A program made the translations under genes and the position numbers. A stretch of DNA of 64,000 bases, taken from NCBI GenBank assembly GCA_028289425.1, contig JANQPL010000005.1:62001-126000 (forward strand). The letters run 5' to 3'. Below, piece by piece: positions 37,205 through 45,496 of the stretch (position 1 is its first letter; every line of letters begins with the position of its first letter). The notes beneath the pieces are model-generated. The model had not been told where the DNA came from. It searched no databases and saw nothing but the letters and a program-made list of their open reading frames with translations. Origin of the DNA: Alphaproteobacteria bacterium (GTDB taxonomy: Bacteria; Pseudomonadota; Alphaproteobacteria; JANQMY01).

Positions 37205-38014
37205 TTAAGCCTTTAATTTGTAGCCTTTTTTGAAGATTTGATGACTGATGATCCACAGCGCGATGATCAGACCGGTGATCAGCAACATACCCGTGGTCAA
37301 GTCTCCGCTGGCGCTTCCGATGAAGCCGTATCGGAACCCGTCAATCAGGTAAAAGAAGGGGTTCCACTGACTAATTTCGTACCAGGGCGCCGGCAATCGA
37401 TCCACCGCATAGAACGTGCCCGACAAGAACGCCAATGGTGTGACGATGAAATTGGTTACGAACGCCATATGGTCGAATTTTTCTGCCCAAACCCCAGCGA
37501 TGACGCCCAGCAATGACAGCAAAAGGGACGCGGCCACCACAAAGAACAGAACTGCCCATAAATGGCTGATGTACAGGCTGGCAAAGGGCATCATGACAAG
37601 CCCGGTCCCAGCCGCCACAACAAGGCCACGGGTCACGCCGCCCATAACGAACGCAAATGTCAGCTCGCCCGGCGATAGAGGGGGCATCAGAAAATCGACC
37701 ACATTCCCTTGGACCTTTGAGACCAGCAGCGAGGACGATGTGTTCATGAAGGCGTTTTGAATGACAGCCATCATGATAAGCCCCGGTGCCAAAAAGACCT
37801 CAAAGGGAACCCCCGCCGACACTCTCCGTGTGCCGCCCAATGCCACGGAAAAGATGACCAAAAACAGCAATGTTGTGACCACCGGCGCCAAGACCGTCTG
37901 GGTGATGACTTTCAGAAAACGCTGCACTTCCTTTCGGTAGAGGGTCCAAACGCCCAGCCAATTGAACCGGCCAAAACGGCGGATCCCCGCCGATGGAAAA
38001 TGATCGACTGCCAT
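37205..38014 (-). CDS. ABC-2 type transporter permease
   Basis: A 269-residue inner-membrane protein with six predicted membrane segments and the ABC2_membrane pattern. The N-terminal coupling helix (LYRKEVQRFLKV) leads into TLLFLVIFSVALG, and the late segment reads FIVTPLAFLSGTFYAVDRLP, close to YadH-type permeases. It would need an ATP-binding partner, and none is adjacent. The substrate is unknown; exporters of this type often carry polysaccharides, lipids or drugs. It starts at ATG 38014 with a weak GAGAAAG upstream and is divergent from gcrA. Confidence 0.88.
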   Translation of the reverse strand: MAVDHFPSAGIRRFGRFNWLGVWTLYRKEVQRFLKVITQTVLAPVVTTLLFLVIFSVALGGTRRVSAGVPFEVFLAPGLIMMAVIQNAFMNTSSSLLVSKVQGNVVDFLMPPLSPGELTFAFVMGGVTRGLVVAAGTGLVMMPFASLYISHLWAVLFFVVAASLLLSLLGVIAGVWAEKFDHMAFVTNFIVTPLAFLSGTFYAVDRLPAPWYEISQWNPFFYLIDGFRYGFIGSASGDLTTGMLLITGLIIALWIISHQIFKKGYKLKA

Positions 38015-38326
38015 AATGATGCTTTCTCAAGGTGGGTCGAGGTCTTGCAGCGTGTGAAAACGCAAGCGCTTTCAATAGGACAGTCGTCCAGAGGGGACAA
38101 GCGGCGAATCTGCCCTGGCGCAGATGCACAATAAACGCAAGCGAAAAAGAACATATTGTGTGTCTTGACAGCTCAGCCACGATATGTTGTTTCTCTCGAA
38201 CGTTAACGATTTTTTAAGGTTAACTTTCTTTAATTTTTTCCTAACAGCGGGGCCCCAGGGTTCGACGAAGGGGACGCCAAAAACTGGCGGAAAAGTGCGG
38301 TTTAGGCAAAACGCGAGGTAATTGCC
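38015..38326. other. intergenic control region of gcrA
   Basis: A 312-base A+T-rich gap. It contains the CtrA-type site (38203-38217), a second half-site pair (38220-38233) and a GANTC methylation site (GAATC at 38105-38109). No ORF is supported. Confidence 0.6.
38203..38217 (+). promoter_or_regulatory. predicted CtrA-binding site upstream of gcrA
   Basis: TTAA at 38203-38206 and 38214-38217 are separated by seven bases, the exact CtrA consensus TTAA-N7-TTAA. A second pair, TTAA at 38220-38223 and 38230-38233, has six-base spacing. Both lie about 110 bases before the gcrA start. CtrA is known to repress gcrA in Caulobacter, so the placement fits. Confidence 0.65.
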
Positions 38327-38776
38327 ATGTCTTGGACAGATGAGCGGGTGGAGCAGCTGAAGAAACTGTGGGCCGAAGGCCTCAGTGCCAGCCAAATCGC
38401 CCGCACAATGGGTGGTGTAACGCGTAACGCAGTGATTGGTAAGGTACACCGGCTCGGTCTTTCAGGACGTGCCGTATCGACCCGCTCCGAGCGGCCCCGT
38501 TATACGTCGCACGCCCGCCCCCGGCCCAGCCGCCCGGCCCTTCCCGAGCCCGTCGTGGTTGACGAGCCGGAACCGGCACCGGGAGAGTTTTCGACGGTTC
38601 TTTCGCTGAACGACCGGATCTGCAAATGGCCCATTGGCAATCCCGGCGAACCGGGGTTCAGATTTTGCGGGCATAAGGCCGTTGACGGTACGCCCTATTG
38701 CGCCGATCACGCGCGCAAGGCCTATCAACCGTCTCAACCAAAACGGGATCGTGCTAACCGTTTAGGGGCTGCATAA
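38327..38776 (+). CDS. gcrA: GcrA family cell cycle regulator
   Basis: A 149-residue GcrA. The N-terminal 45 residues form the helix-turn-helix (SWTDERVEQLKKLWAEGL, then SASQIARTMGG and TRNAVIGKVHRLGL), nearly the family consensus. A proline-rich linker (residues 60-85) follows. The C-terminal part holds CKWPIG and FCGHK, then the CADH motif, which binds sigma70 in Caulobacter. GcrA recruits RNA polymerase to methylated GANTC promoters. ATG 38327 has GAGGT upstream. The gene is monocistronic and ends in a strong terminator. Confidence 0.95.
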   Translation: MSWTDERVEQLKKLWAEGLSASQIARTMGGVTRNAVIGKVHRLGLSGRAVSTRSERPRYTSHARPRPSRPALPEPVVVDEPEPAPGEFSTVLSLNDRICKWPIGNPGEPGFRFCGHKAVDGTPYCADHARKAYQPSQPKRDRANRLGAA

Positions 38777-38820
38777 CGACGCCTCTCATCATCCAAAGCA
38801 CGCATGACCATCGTTGCCTC

Positions 38821-38857
38821 GGCCCCATCGCAGCCATCCGATGGGGCCAATTTTTTT
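38821..38857 (+). terminator. intrinsic terminator after gcrA
   Basis: GGCCCCATCG (38821-38830) pairs with CGATGGGGCC (38839-38848) in a perfect 10-bp stem, followed by AA and seven T residues. It ends the gcrA transcript just before the convergent phoB gene. Confidence 0.92.
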
Positions 38858-38874
38858 GAAGGGACGCGGTTTAC

Positions 38875-39582
38875 CTAGGCCAGGGAGTCGTTAAGGGCAT
38901 ATCCGGCGGACCGTACCGTCCGGATCGGGTCCGTTTCACCGGACACATTGAGCGCTTTGCGTAGACGGCCAATGTGTACGTCGACAGTCCGTGCTTCCAC
39001 ATAGACGTCCGAGCCCCAGACAGCATCCAGCAATTGCTCGCGACTGTAGACCCGCCCAGGAAACTGCATGAGATGATCGAGAAGCCGGTATTCGGTCGGT
39101 CCCAAGTGAATGTCACGTCCGGCCCGGCGCACTCGGTGAGCCGTACGGTCGACCGAAATATCGCCGAACGTCACCAGATCCTCCACCAAAGCGGGGCGGA
39201 TACGGCGCATCACGGCCCGCACCCGCGCTAAAAGCTCGGTGACGCTGAACGGCTTTGAGACATAATCGTCCGCGCCGGTATCCAGTCCCCGGATCCGATC
39301 CGCTTCCTCGCCGCGCGCCGTCAACATGATGATGGGCACATTCCGCGTCTCGGGCCGGCTGCGCAATTGGCGGCACACTTCGATGCCCGAGAGTTGGGGC
39401 AGCATCCAGTCCAGTAGCACCAGGTCAGGCTGCTTCTCCGACGCCAACATCATGGCCTCTTCGCCGTCATTGGCCTCTGTGACGTCATATCCTTCTTTCT
39501 CCAGATTGTACCGGAGCAAAGTTACGATCTCTTTTTCGTCTTCAACGACCAAAACGGCTGGTGCTGTCGAAACTGAACTCAC
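38875..39582 (-). CDS. phoB: phosphate regulon response regulator PhoB
   Basis: A 235-residue OmpR/PhoB-type regulator. The receiver domain (residues 8-125) has the acidic pocket Glu14/Asp15, phospho-acceptor Asp58 in LLDWMLP, and Lys110 in SKPF. The C-terminal winged helix (about 135-230) carries the recognition segment EARTVDVHIGRLRKAL. It should bind PHO boxes when phosphorylated by PhoR. GTG 39582 follows GAGGAT by six bases. It is the last of pstB-phoU-phoB, nine bases after phoU. Confidence 0.96.
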   Translation of the reverse strand: MSSVSTAPAVLVVEDEKEIVTLLRYNLEKEGYDVTEANDGEEAMMLASEKQPDLVLLDWMLPQLSGIEVCRQLRSRPETRNVPIIMLTARGEEADRIRGLDTGADDYVSKPFSVTELLARVRAVMRRIRPALVEDLVTFGDISVDRTAHRVRRAGRDIHLGPTEYRLLDHLMQFPGRVYSREQLLDAVWGSDVYVEARTVDVHIGRLRKALNVSGETDPIRTVRSAGYALNDSLA

Positions 39583-39591
39583 TGTTTATCC

Positions 39592-40314
39592 TCATTGGTT
39601 GGTTGCCAGTGTGTAATCCACTTTGGTTTCGCTGGTGACATCCCCCTTCGGCCGCTGGTCGCTTATGTAAGTGCCGTCGACCATGAAGTGGACTGTCTCT
39701 GCGATATTGGTTGCATGATCGCCAATCCGTTCCAGGTTCTTGGCGATAAACAGCAAATGGGTGCAGCTGCCGATGGTGCGCGGGTCTTCCATCATGTAAG
39801 TGAGAAGCTCACGGAACAGGCTGTTGTAGAGTTCGTCAAGCTCTTCGTCACTGCGCCAAACCGCCAACGCCAGAGCGGCGTCTTTCCTGATGTAGGCGTC
39901 GAGCACATCTTTCAAGAGGCGCAGGCCGAACAAACCCATGCGGGAAAGCCCCTGGGTGAGCGGCACCGGACGTTCCCGGTTGAGCACCAACGCGCGTTTG
40001 GACAGGTTCTTTGCTAGATCGCCGATCCGCTCAATGTCGCTGCAGATCTTGATGGCTGCCAACACCTCACGCAAATCGGATCCCAAAGGCTGTCGCAACG
40101 CCAGAAGGCGCACCGCTTGGTCTTCGACTTCATGCTCAAAATCGTCGATCTGGGCATCCGCCGCAACCGTCCGCTCCGCAAGAGCGTTGTCGCGCTTGCT
40201 TAGGGCTTCGATGGCGGCCGCCAATTGGGCTTCGGCCAAACCTCCCATTTGCATGAGCTTTGTCGAGAGTTCTTCGAGTTCGTGGCCATAGGCCTTAACA
40301 GTATGTTCCGTCAT
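39592..40314 (-). CDS. phoU: phosphate signalling protein PhoU
   Basis: A 240-residue PhoU with two three-helix repeats. The metal-binding motifs are readable in ICSDIERIGDLAKN (first repeat) and ARNLERIGDHATNI-like FIAKNLERIGDHATN (second repeat). PhoU links PstB to PhoR and keeps the pho regulon off when phosphate is plentiful. It lies 39 bases after pstB and nine bases before phoB on one strand, so the three are co-transcribed. Confidence 0.96.
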   Translation of the reverse strand: MTEHTVKAYGHELEELSTKLMQMGGLAEAQLAAAIEALSKRDNALAERTVAADAQIDDFEHEVEDQAVRLLALRQPLGSDLREVLAAIKICSDIERIGDLAKNLSKRALVLNRERPVPLTQGLSRMGLFGLRLLKDVLDAYIRKDAALALAVWRSDEELDELYNSLFRELLTYMMEDPRTIGSCTHLLFIAKNLERIGDHATNIAETVHFMVDGTYISDQRPKGDVTSETKVDYTLATNQ

Positions 40315-40353
40315 CGGGATCTTTTGTATCTTCCTGGTATCCCGTTGATTTTA

Positions 40354-41190
40354 TCACCCAAAGCGGCCCGTAATATAGTCCTGAGTGCGCTGATCGTCCG
40401 GATTGGTAAACAGCTTCTCCGTAGGCCCGACTTCCACCAAAACCCCTAGGTGAAAGAAAGCCGTACGCTGAGAAACACGGGCTGCTTGCTGCATGGAGTG
40501 GGTGACGATGATGATAGTGTAGTTTTCGCGTAGTTCATCGATTAGTTCTTCGATTTTTGCGGTGGCGATGGGGTCAAGCGCCGAACAAGGTTCATCCATC
40601 AGCACGATTTCCGGATTTACGGCAATCGCGCGGGCGATGCACAAACGCTGCTGCTGGCCACCTGACAGCCCGGTCCCGCTTTCTTTCAGGCGGTCCTTTA
40701 CCTCCTCAAAAAGGCCTGCGCGCTGCAAACTCTTCATAACAATTTCGTCCAGTTCTTCCTTGCTGGACGCAATGCCATGAATGCGCGGCCCATAAGCGAT
40801 GTTTTCGTAGATCGATTTGGGAAACGGGTTCGGCTTCTGAAAAACCATGCCCACTTTCGCACGAAGCTCAACCGGGTCAATGGCCGGGTCATAAATGTCT
40901 TCGCCATCGATGGTCATCAGTCCACGGACTTGTGCGCCCGGAATCACATCGTTCATGCGATTGATGCAGCGCAAAAAGGTCGATTTTCCGCACCCTGACG
41001 GTCCGATAAAGGATGTCACCTGATTGGGATAAATCTCGATATCCACACCGAACAGCGCCTGCTTTTCGCCGTAATACATATCCAGCTTTTCCGCCACGAT
41101 CTGAGGATCGCCTCGAGTGAGCGCGTCCAGCTCCTCCTGCGAGGAATGCTTCGTTTCCGGCGCGTGTACAAGTGTTGCTTCTTCGGACAT
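40354..41190 (-). CDS. pstB: phosphate ABC transporter ATP-binding protein
   Basis: A 278-residue PstB. Walker A reads GPSGCGKST, the signature LSGGQQQRL, and Walker [15 protein letters not shown]; the KMNDVIPGA-like segment after Walker A ([12 protein letters not shown]) is specific for PstB. It powers phosphate import through PstA/PstC, which are not encoded in this window. The N-terminal 20 residues are a polar extension. It starts at ATG 41190, 119 bases downstream of the PHO box. Confidence 0.96.
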   Translation of the reverse strand: MSEEATLVHAPETKHSSQEELDALTRGDPQIVAEKLDMYYGEKQALFGVDIEIYPNQVTSFIGPSGCGKSTFLRCINRMNDVIPGAQVRGLMTIDGEDIYDPAIDPVELRAKVGMVFQKPNPFPKSIYENIAYGPRIHGIASSKEELDEIVMKSLQRAGLFEEVKDRLKESGTGLSGGQQQRLCIARAIAVNPEIVLMDEPCSALDPIATAKIEELIDELRENYTIIIVTHSMQQAARVSQRTAFFHLGVLVEVGPTEKLFTNPDDQRTQDYITGRFG

Positions 41191-41309
41191 CGACTTTACT
41201 GGTTCCTCAATTGCCCACCACGGCAGGCCCCCACTTCATTGGACGGAATGGCATGACGCTTTTCGTGATTCCGGCCTCACTCGCGGACCGTACACAGGCG
41301 TGATCCCCA

Positions 41310-41342
41310 CTCCATGACATTTATGTGACAGTTTTATGAAGC
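41310..41342 (-). promoter_or_regulatory. PHO box of three tandem 11-bp units
   Basis: On the minus strand the bases read as three 11-base units: GCTTCATAAAA, CTGTCACATAA and ATGTCATGGAG. The last two give CTGTCAC-N4-ATGTCAT, close to the PhoB consensus CTGTCAT-N4-CTGTCAT. It lies between the RidA gene and pstB and should drive pstB-phoU-phoB. Confidence 0.75.
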
Positions 41343-41362
41343 CACTCCGAGGCTCGGACCCA

Positions 41363-41821
41363 CTATTTGAATGCAGCGATGCACTCAATTTCGAGCCGCG
41401 CGTTCAGCGCAAGACCGTTGACGCCAAGGGCGCTTCGCGCGGGCTTCGGATGACCCTCAAAATAGGGCACGTAGAACTCGTTGAACTGAGGCCACTCCGC
41501 CATGTCTGCAAGAAACGCCGTACATTTGACGAGATCCCCATATCCAAGCCCATACGCCGACAAGATCTGACCGATCTGATCCATGGCCGCGGTGGTTTCG
41601 GGCCCAATACCGCCGTCCACTACCTCGGCCTTGCTCGGTTTTGTCCCGATCACACCCGACAGATAGAGAGTATCACCATGACGCACAGCCTCCGAGAACG
41701 GCAGACCCAGCACCGCAATTTCCGGTCGCGTGAAATGGGACGGTGGCTCTTCAGCGGCGCTTGCCGGCCACATCATGCCGGCAAAAAAGGACAACAGTAA
41801 AAGGCCTGAGACAATATTCAT
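41363..41821 (-). CDS. exported RidA family protein
   Basis: A 152-residue RidA/YjgF protein with a Sec signal peptide (cleavage near ASAAEE, about residue 23). The mature domain keeps the family core: YLSGVIG, TTAAMDQIGQIL, KCTAFLADM, and the Arg and Glu of RLEIECIA at the C-terminus. Cytoplasmic RidA proteins hydrolyse reactive enamines; a periplasmic copy must meet a different substrate. It starts nine bases after the phoR stop, so it is on the phoR transcript. ATG 41821 has no strong upstream site. Confidence 0.85.
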   Translation of the reverse strand: MNIVSGLLLLSFFAGMMWPASAAEEPPSHFTRPEIAVLGLPFSEAVRHGDTLYLSGVIGTKPSKAEVVDGGIGPETTAAMDQIGQILSAYGLGYGDLVKCTAFLADMAEWPQFNEFYVPYFEGHPKPARSALGVNGLALNARLEIECIAAFK

Positions 41822-41830
41822 TTGAGGATT

Positions 41831-43234
41831 TCAGTTCGCAACGCGTTCAAATGGAATCACCTTTCCCGTCTCATCCTCCAGCCCCTGATCCGCCGGGGCA
41901 GGCAAGATGACCGTAAAACAGCTGCCTTCATTCTCTTCGCTTTTGATATGGAGACGGCCGCGGTGACGGCTGACAATGTGCTTGACAATGGCAAGCCCCA
42001 AACCGGTTCCGCCGGATTCTCGGCTGTGTTTGACGTCAATCCGGTAGAACCGCTCCGTAAGTCGAGGGATGTGTTCGCGCGCAATCCCGACCCCGTGATC
42101 CCGGACCACAACGAAACTAGTGGGTCCTTCCGTCTGGTGGTGGATACCCGCAGGGCTGCCCCGGCCAATCTCAATCTCTACACACCCACCGGTCGCACCA
42201 TATTTGAGCGCATTATCCACCAGATTTTGAACCACTTGGATCAGTTCGTCCCGGTCCCCTACGGCGTGTACGCTGCCGTCGAACGTTTCCACTTCTATTT
42301 TCGCCCCGGTGGTCTCCGCCAGGGGAGCAGCCGCATCCACGACGTCGCTCACCACACTTGCGAGATCGATCGTGTCCGACGGCGCCACATGCTCATTCAG
42401 CTCAATCCGGCTCAGGGACAACAGATCGTCGATTAGGCGTCGCATACGTCCCGCTTGCTCGTGCATGATCTGCAGAAAGCGGTCCTGTGCTTCCGGATCA
42501 TCCCGCGCATGTCCTTTGAGCGTTTCGATAAAGCCCGCCAGCGACGACAAGGGTGTGCGCAATTCGTGGCTTGCATTCGCCACAAAGTCGGCACGCATGC
42601 GTTCTGATCGCTTTATTGCTGTCAGGTCCCGCAACATGAGCACGCAAGCGATGGGATTTTCTTGGTGGTCATGGATTGGGCAGACAATCGCCATATGGCT
42701 TCGCTCAACGGGCACGTGGTCGGTGAACTCCACTTCTCTTAGATTCCCGTGTGCCATAGCATCGTCAATGGCCTCGACGATGGGGGGGCGGCGGAAGACG
42801 GTCCCAATCACTTTGCCGGTGACCGCATCGGAAACGAATTCGTCTCGCGCGGCTGCGTTTGCATCAAGGATGCGCTTGTCACGATCCAACAACACCACCG
42901 CATCAGGAAAAGCATCAATAATCGTTCGGGCATTTTCCACAGGGTCCACCATGGGGGCGGCGGCTTCTGCCTCCGGCTCGGATTCCTCCAGAGCCTGCTC
43001 CGTCCGTATGGCCGCGAGCCTGCCCACACCGAGTCCGGCAAAGATGATGACGCCGGCAAAGAGGATGGACAGGCCGGCTTCCATCGCACCGCTCAGGCCC
43101 GTGGCCAATACCAGTCCGGCGGAGATGCCGGTCAGCACGAACAAGTCGCGCCGGTGCTGCGCGTTGAGGCCGGCTAAAAACGACCTCGTTTTCGAACCGC
43201 TCCCGTGTTCCGCCTTTTTTTCCGACGTTTCCAT
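41831..43234 (-). CDS. phoR: phosphate regulon sensor histidine kinase PhoR
   Basis: A 467-residue kinase. Two membrane segments lie at about 30-70, without a large periplasmic loop. A PAS domain (about 105-200) follows, then HisKA with the phospho-acceptor His in ASHELRTPLSSL. The ATPase part carries NLVDNALKYG (N box) and GTGLGLAIVKH (G box). This layout is PhoR, which phosphorylates PhoB when PstB/PhoU relieve inhibition. ATG 43234 leaves 37 in-frame upstream codons unused. RidA follows, and the pst/phoB unit lies beyond on the same strand. Confidence 0.93.
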   Translation of the reverse strand: METSEKKAEHGSGSKTRSFLAGLNAQHRRDLFVLTGISAGLVLATGLSGAMEAGLSILFAGVIIFAGLGVGRLAAIRTEQALEESEPEAEAAAPMVDPVENARTIIDAFPDAVVLLDRDKRILDANAAARDEFVSDAVTGKVIGTVFRRPPIVEAIDDAMAHGNLREVEFTDHVPVERSHMAIVCPIHDHQENPIACVLMLRDLTAIKRSERMRADFVANASHELRTPLSSLAGFIETLKGHARDDPEAQDRFLQIMHEQAGRMRRLIDDLLSLSRIELNEHVAPSDTIDLASVVSDVVDAAAPLAETTGAKIEVETFDGSVHAVGDRDELIQVVQNLVDNALKYGATGGCVEIEIGRGSPAGIHHQTEGPTSFVVVRDHGVGIAREHIPRLTERFYRIDVKHSRESGGTGLGLAIVKHIVSRHRGRLHIKSEENEGSCFTVILPAPADQGLEDETGKVIPFERVAN

Positions 43235-43514
43235 CGACAAGATTTCCGCCTCGCCCGACCCCTTTGGGGAGTCGCTGGGATCTAGTATAGCAGCGAAGCA
43301 TCGCCATTGGTTTTTTACTGGACGATCCCCCTCACAAATCTGCAAGACCGGGCCCCAAATCCTACGGTTCCGCTAGGTCAGCTTGGACGCTAGGTATTTT
43401 GGGGTTGTTTGTCGCTCTATACTCTGGCCATTAGTGCGAGCCGAAGAACATAAATCGCCTCGATGAACGCACAGAAAATGGTGCGGCATGCAGCCGGGGC
43501 GCGAGGAGGACTAA

Positions 43515-44306
43515 ATGGGACGACTGGACAAAAAATGCGCGTTGGTGACGGGCGCCGGCAGCGGTATCGGCCGCGCAAGTGCGAAACTGTTTGCGCAAGA
43601 AGGTGCCAAAGTCCTGATCGCCGACGTCAACCAAGACGGCATCGAACAGACGAAGGCGGAGATCGAAGAGGCCGGTGGTACGGTCATTGCGGCGCGTGTC
43701 GACATCGCCGACGAGGAAAATGTTAAGGGCCTTATCGACCGCTGCGCCCTCGAGTTGGACGGTTTGGATGTGATTTACGCGAATGCGGGCATTTCGGGTG
43801 GACGCGTGCCGTTGCTGGAGGGCTCACCGGAGGAATGGCTGGAAATCCTGCGTATCAATTTGATTGGTCCCTTCTTGGCGATCAAATACGGCGCACCGCG
43901 CATGGTCGCCAACGGCGGCGGTTCCATTATTTGCACGGCTTCCGTTGCGGGCCTGCGGTCCGGCGCGGGCGCAACGCCGTACAGCGCCAGCAAAGCCGGC
44001 GTGATCAGTCTGGTGCAAACCTCCGCAAATCAATTGGCCGGCACCAAGGTGCGGGTGAACGCAATCTGTCCCGGTCTTATCGAAACCGGGATGACCAAAC
44101 CGGTTTTCGACCGTGCCCGGGAAAAGGGAACCGAGAACAAGATCGGCCAGCTCAATCCGCTGAAGCGCGCGGGAGAACCCATCGAAATTGCCAACACCGC
44201 GCTTTTCCTGGCCAGCGACGAAAGCTCTTATGTGAACGGCCAAGCCATTGCCGTCGACGGCGGCCTCTCCAGTTCGCATCCTGTGGTGTTGGGCCACATG
44301 GCGTAA
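43515..44306 (+). CDS. SDR family oxidoreductase
   Basis: A 263-residue classical SDR with TGAGSGIGR near residues 12-20, NAGIS in the middle and YSASK as the catalytic Tyr/Lys. The C-terminal [11 protein letters not shown] is FabG-like. The substrate is unknown; many close relatives act on hydroxy fatty acyl-CoA or alcohols. ATG 43515 has GGAGG six bases upstream. The nitronate monooxygenase-like gene follows after 31 bases on the same strand, so the two are one operon. Confidence 0.88.
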   Translation: MGRLDKKCALVTGAGSGIGRASAKLFAQEGAKVLIADVNQDGIEQTKAEIEEAGGTVIAARVDIADEENVKGLIDRCALELDGLDVIYANAGISGGRVPLLEGSPEEWLEILRINLIGPFLAIKYGAPRMVANGGGSIICTASVAGLRSGAGATPYSASKAGVISLVQTSANQLAGTKVRVNAICPGLIETGMTKPVFDRAREKGTENKIGQLNPLKRAGEPIEIANTALFLASDESSYVNGQAIAVDGGLSSSHPVVLGHMA

Positions 44307-44337
44307 ACTGTTCAATCACTCAAAAAACGAGAACAAG

Positions 44338-45273
44338 ATGAATCGCGTCCTGAAGCACACCGGTGCCAAATATCCGATTATTCAAGCCCCCATGGGGTGG
44401 ATTGCCAGATCCCAACTCGCGTCTGCCGTTTCTAATGCGGGCGCCATGGGGATTATCGAAACGTCGTCCGGCGAAACCGAAGCCTGCATCAAGGAAATCA
44501 AGAAGATGGCGGAGCTGACGGACAATCCGTTCGGGATCAATTTGCCGCTGCTGTTCTTGCGCGATGAAGCCATGGTCGATTTCGTTGCGAATTGCGGCGT
44601 CAAGTTTGTCACCACATCGGCCGGAAGCCCGTCAAAACTGCTGGATCGTCTGAAGTCGAAGGACATTATCGTCTATCACGCGGTTCCAACGGTCAAAGCG
44701 GCGCTGAAGGCGGCGGAAGCAGGCGTGGATGGGCTTGTGGTGGAAGGGGCCGAAGGCGGCGGTTTCAAGAATCCAGAGGAAGTGTCCACCTTGGTTTTGC
44801 TCCAGGCGATCCGTGAGCGGACGGATGTTCCCATGATCGCCGCGGGTGGCATTTGCGACGGGCGCGGCATGGCTGCCGCCTTTGCTCTTGGGGCTGAAGG
44901 CATTCAAATGGGCACACGTTTTGTCTCGTCACAAGAAAGTCCGGTTCACGGGAATTTTAAAGATGCTATTCTGGGTGCGGACGAAGCCGGCACCTGGGTC
45001 CTCAACAAAAAATCGACGCCGTGCATCCGTGCGCTAAAGTCGGAACGCACGAAAGAAATTCATGAAGCGGGGTTGATGCCGCCCGACACGTTCGGGAATA
45101 TCAAGGATCTGTATTTCGGCGGCGACATGGAAGCCAGCGTTGCCTTGGCGGGCCAAAGCGCCGGCCTCATCGACGCGGTCAAGCCGGTCGCGCAGATTGT
45201 CGAAGAAACGATCGCGGGCTTCCACGAAATCGCCGGTCGAATGGGCGGTTTGGCGAGCGCCAGGGGTTTCTAA
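44338..45273 (+). CDS. nitronate monooxygenase-like flavoprotein
   Basis: A 311-residue NMO/2-nitropropane dioxygenase fold protein, an FMN-binding TIM barrel. The N-terminal IIQAPMGWIARSQLASAVS, the middle VEGAEGGGF and the later AAGGICDGRG with ALGAEGIQMGTRF give the FMN phosphate site. The family includes true nitronate oxidases and enoyl-acyl reductase (FabK)-like enzymes; the short length and GAEGG pattern do not decide. Joint expression with the SDR suggests a lipid or nitro substrate. ATG 44338 has a weak GAG upstream. Confidence 0.85.
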   Translation: MNRVLKHTGAKYPIIQAPMGWIARSQLASAVSNAGAMGIIETSSGETEACIKEIKKMAELTDNPFGINLPLLFLRDEAMVDFVANCGVKFVTTSAGSPSKLLDRLKSKDIIVYHAVPTVKAALKAAEAGVDGLVVEGAEGGGFKNPEEVSTLVLLQAIRERTDVPMIAAGGICDGRGMAAAFALGAEGIQMGTRFVSSQESPVHGNFKDAILGADEAGTWVLNKKSTPCIRALKSERTKEIHEAGLMPPDTFGNIKDLYFGGDMEASVALAGQSAGLIDAVKPVAQIVEETIAGFHEIAGRMGGLASARGF

Positions 45274-45319
45274 AACCCGGGAATTGCCCGCAATCGGCCT
45301 TTCAGTACGTGCCGGCACC

Positions 45320-45338
45320 GTGGAACAATCCACTTTTT
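45320..45338 (+). terminator. possible weak terminator
   Basis: GTGGA (45320-45324) and TCCAC (45329-45333) form a 5-bp stem with a 4-base loop before five T residues. It lies 47 bases after the flavoprotein stop. The stem is short, so the call is tentative. Confidence 0.4.
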
Positions 45339-45496
45339 AACCATATTTCTGTCATGAGGTGAGGTTCACTGCCGGTTCGTGCCGAATACCGCAGTATAAA
45401 ACAAGCTCTGGCGGGGTTGGGCCGCAAAATTAGACTGTGTGCACGCGTTGTCTGCTAGAATGAGACCTGGGGAAACAACTCAATAACAATAGTAGA

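Noticed and set aside
45320-45338. Strong terminator after the nitronate monooxygenase-like gene
   Set aside because: The stem has only five base pairs; it is kept as a weak candidate and not as a firm terminator.
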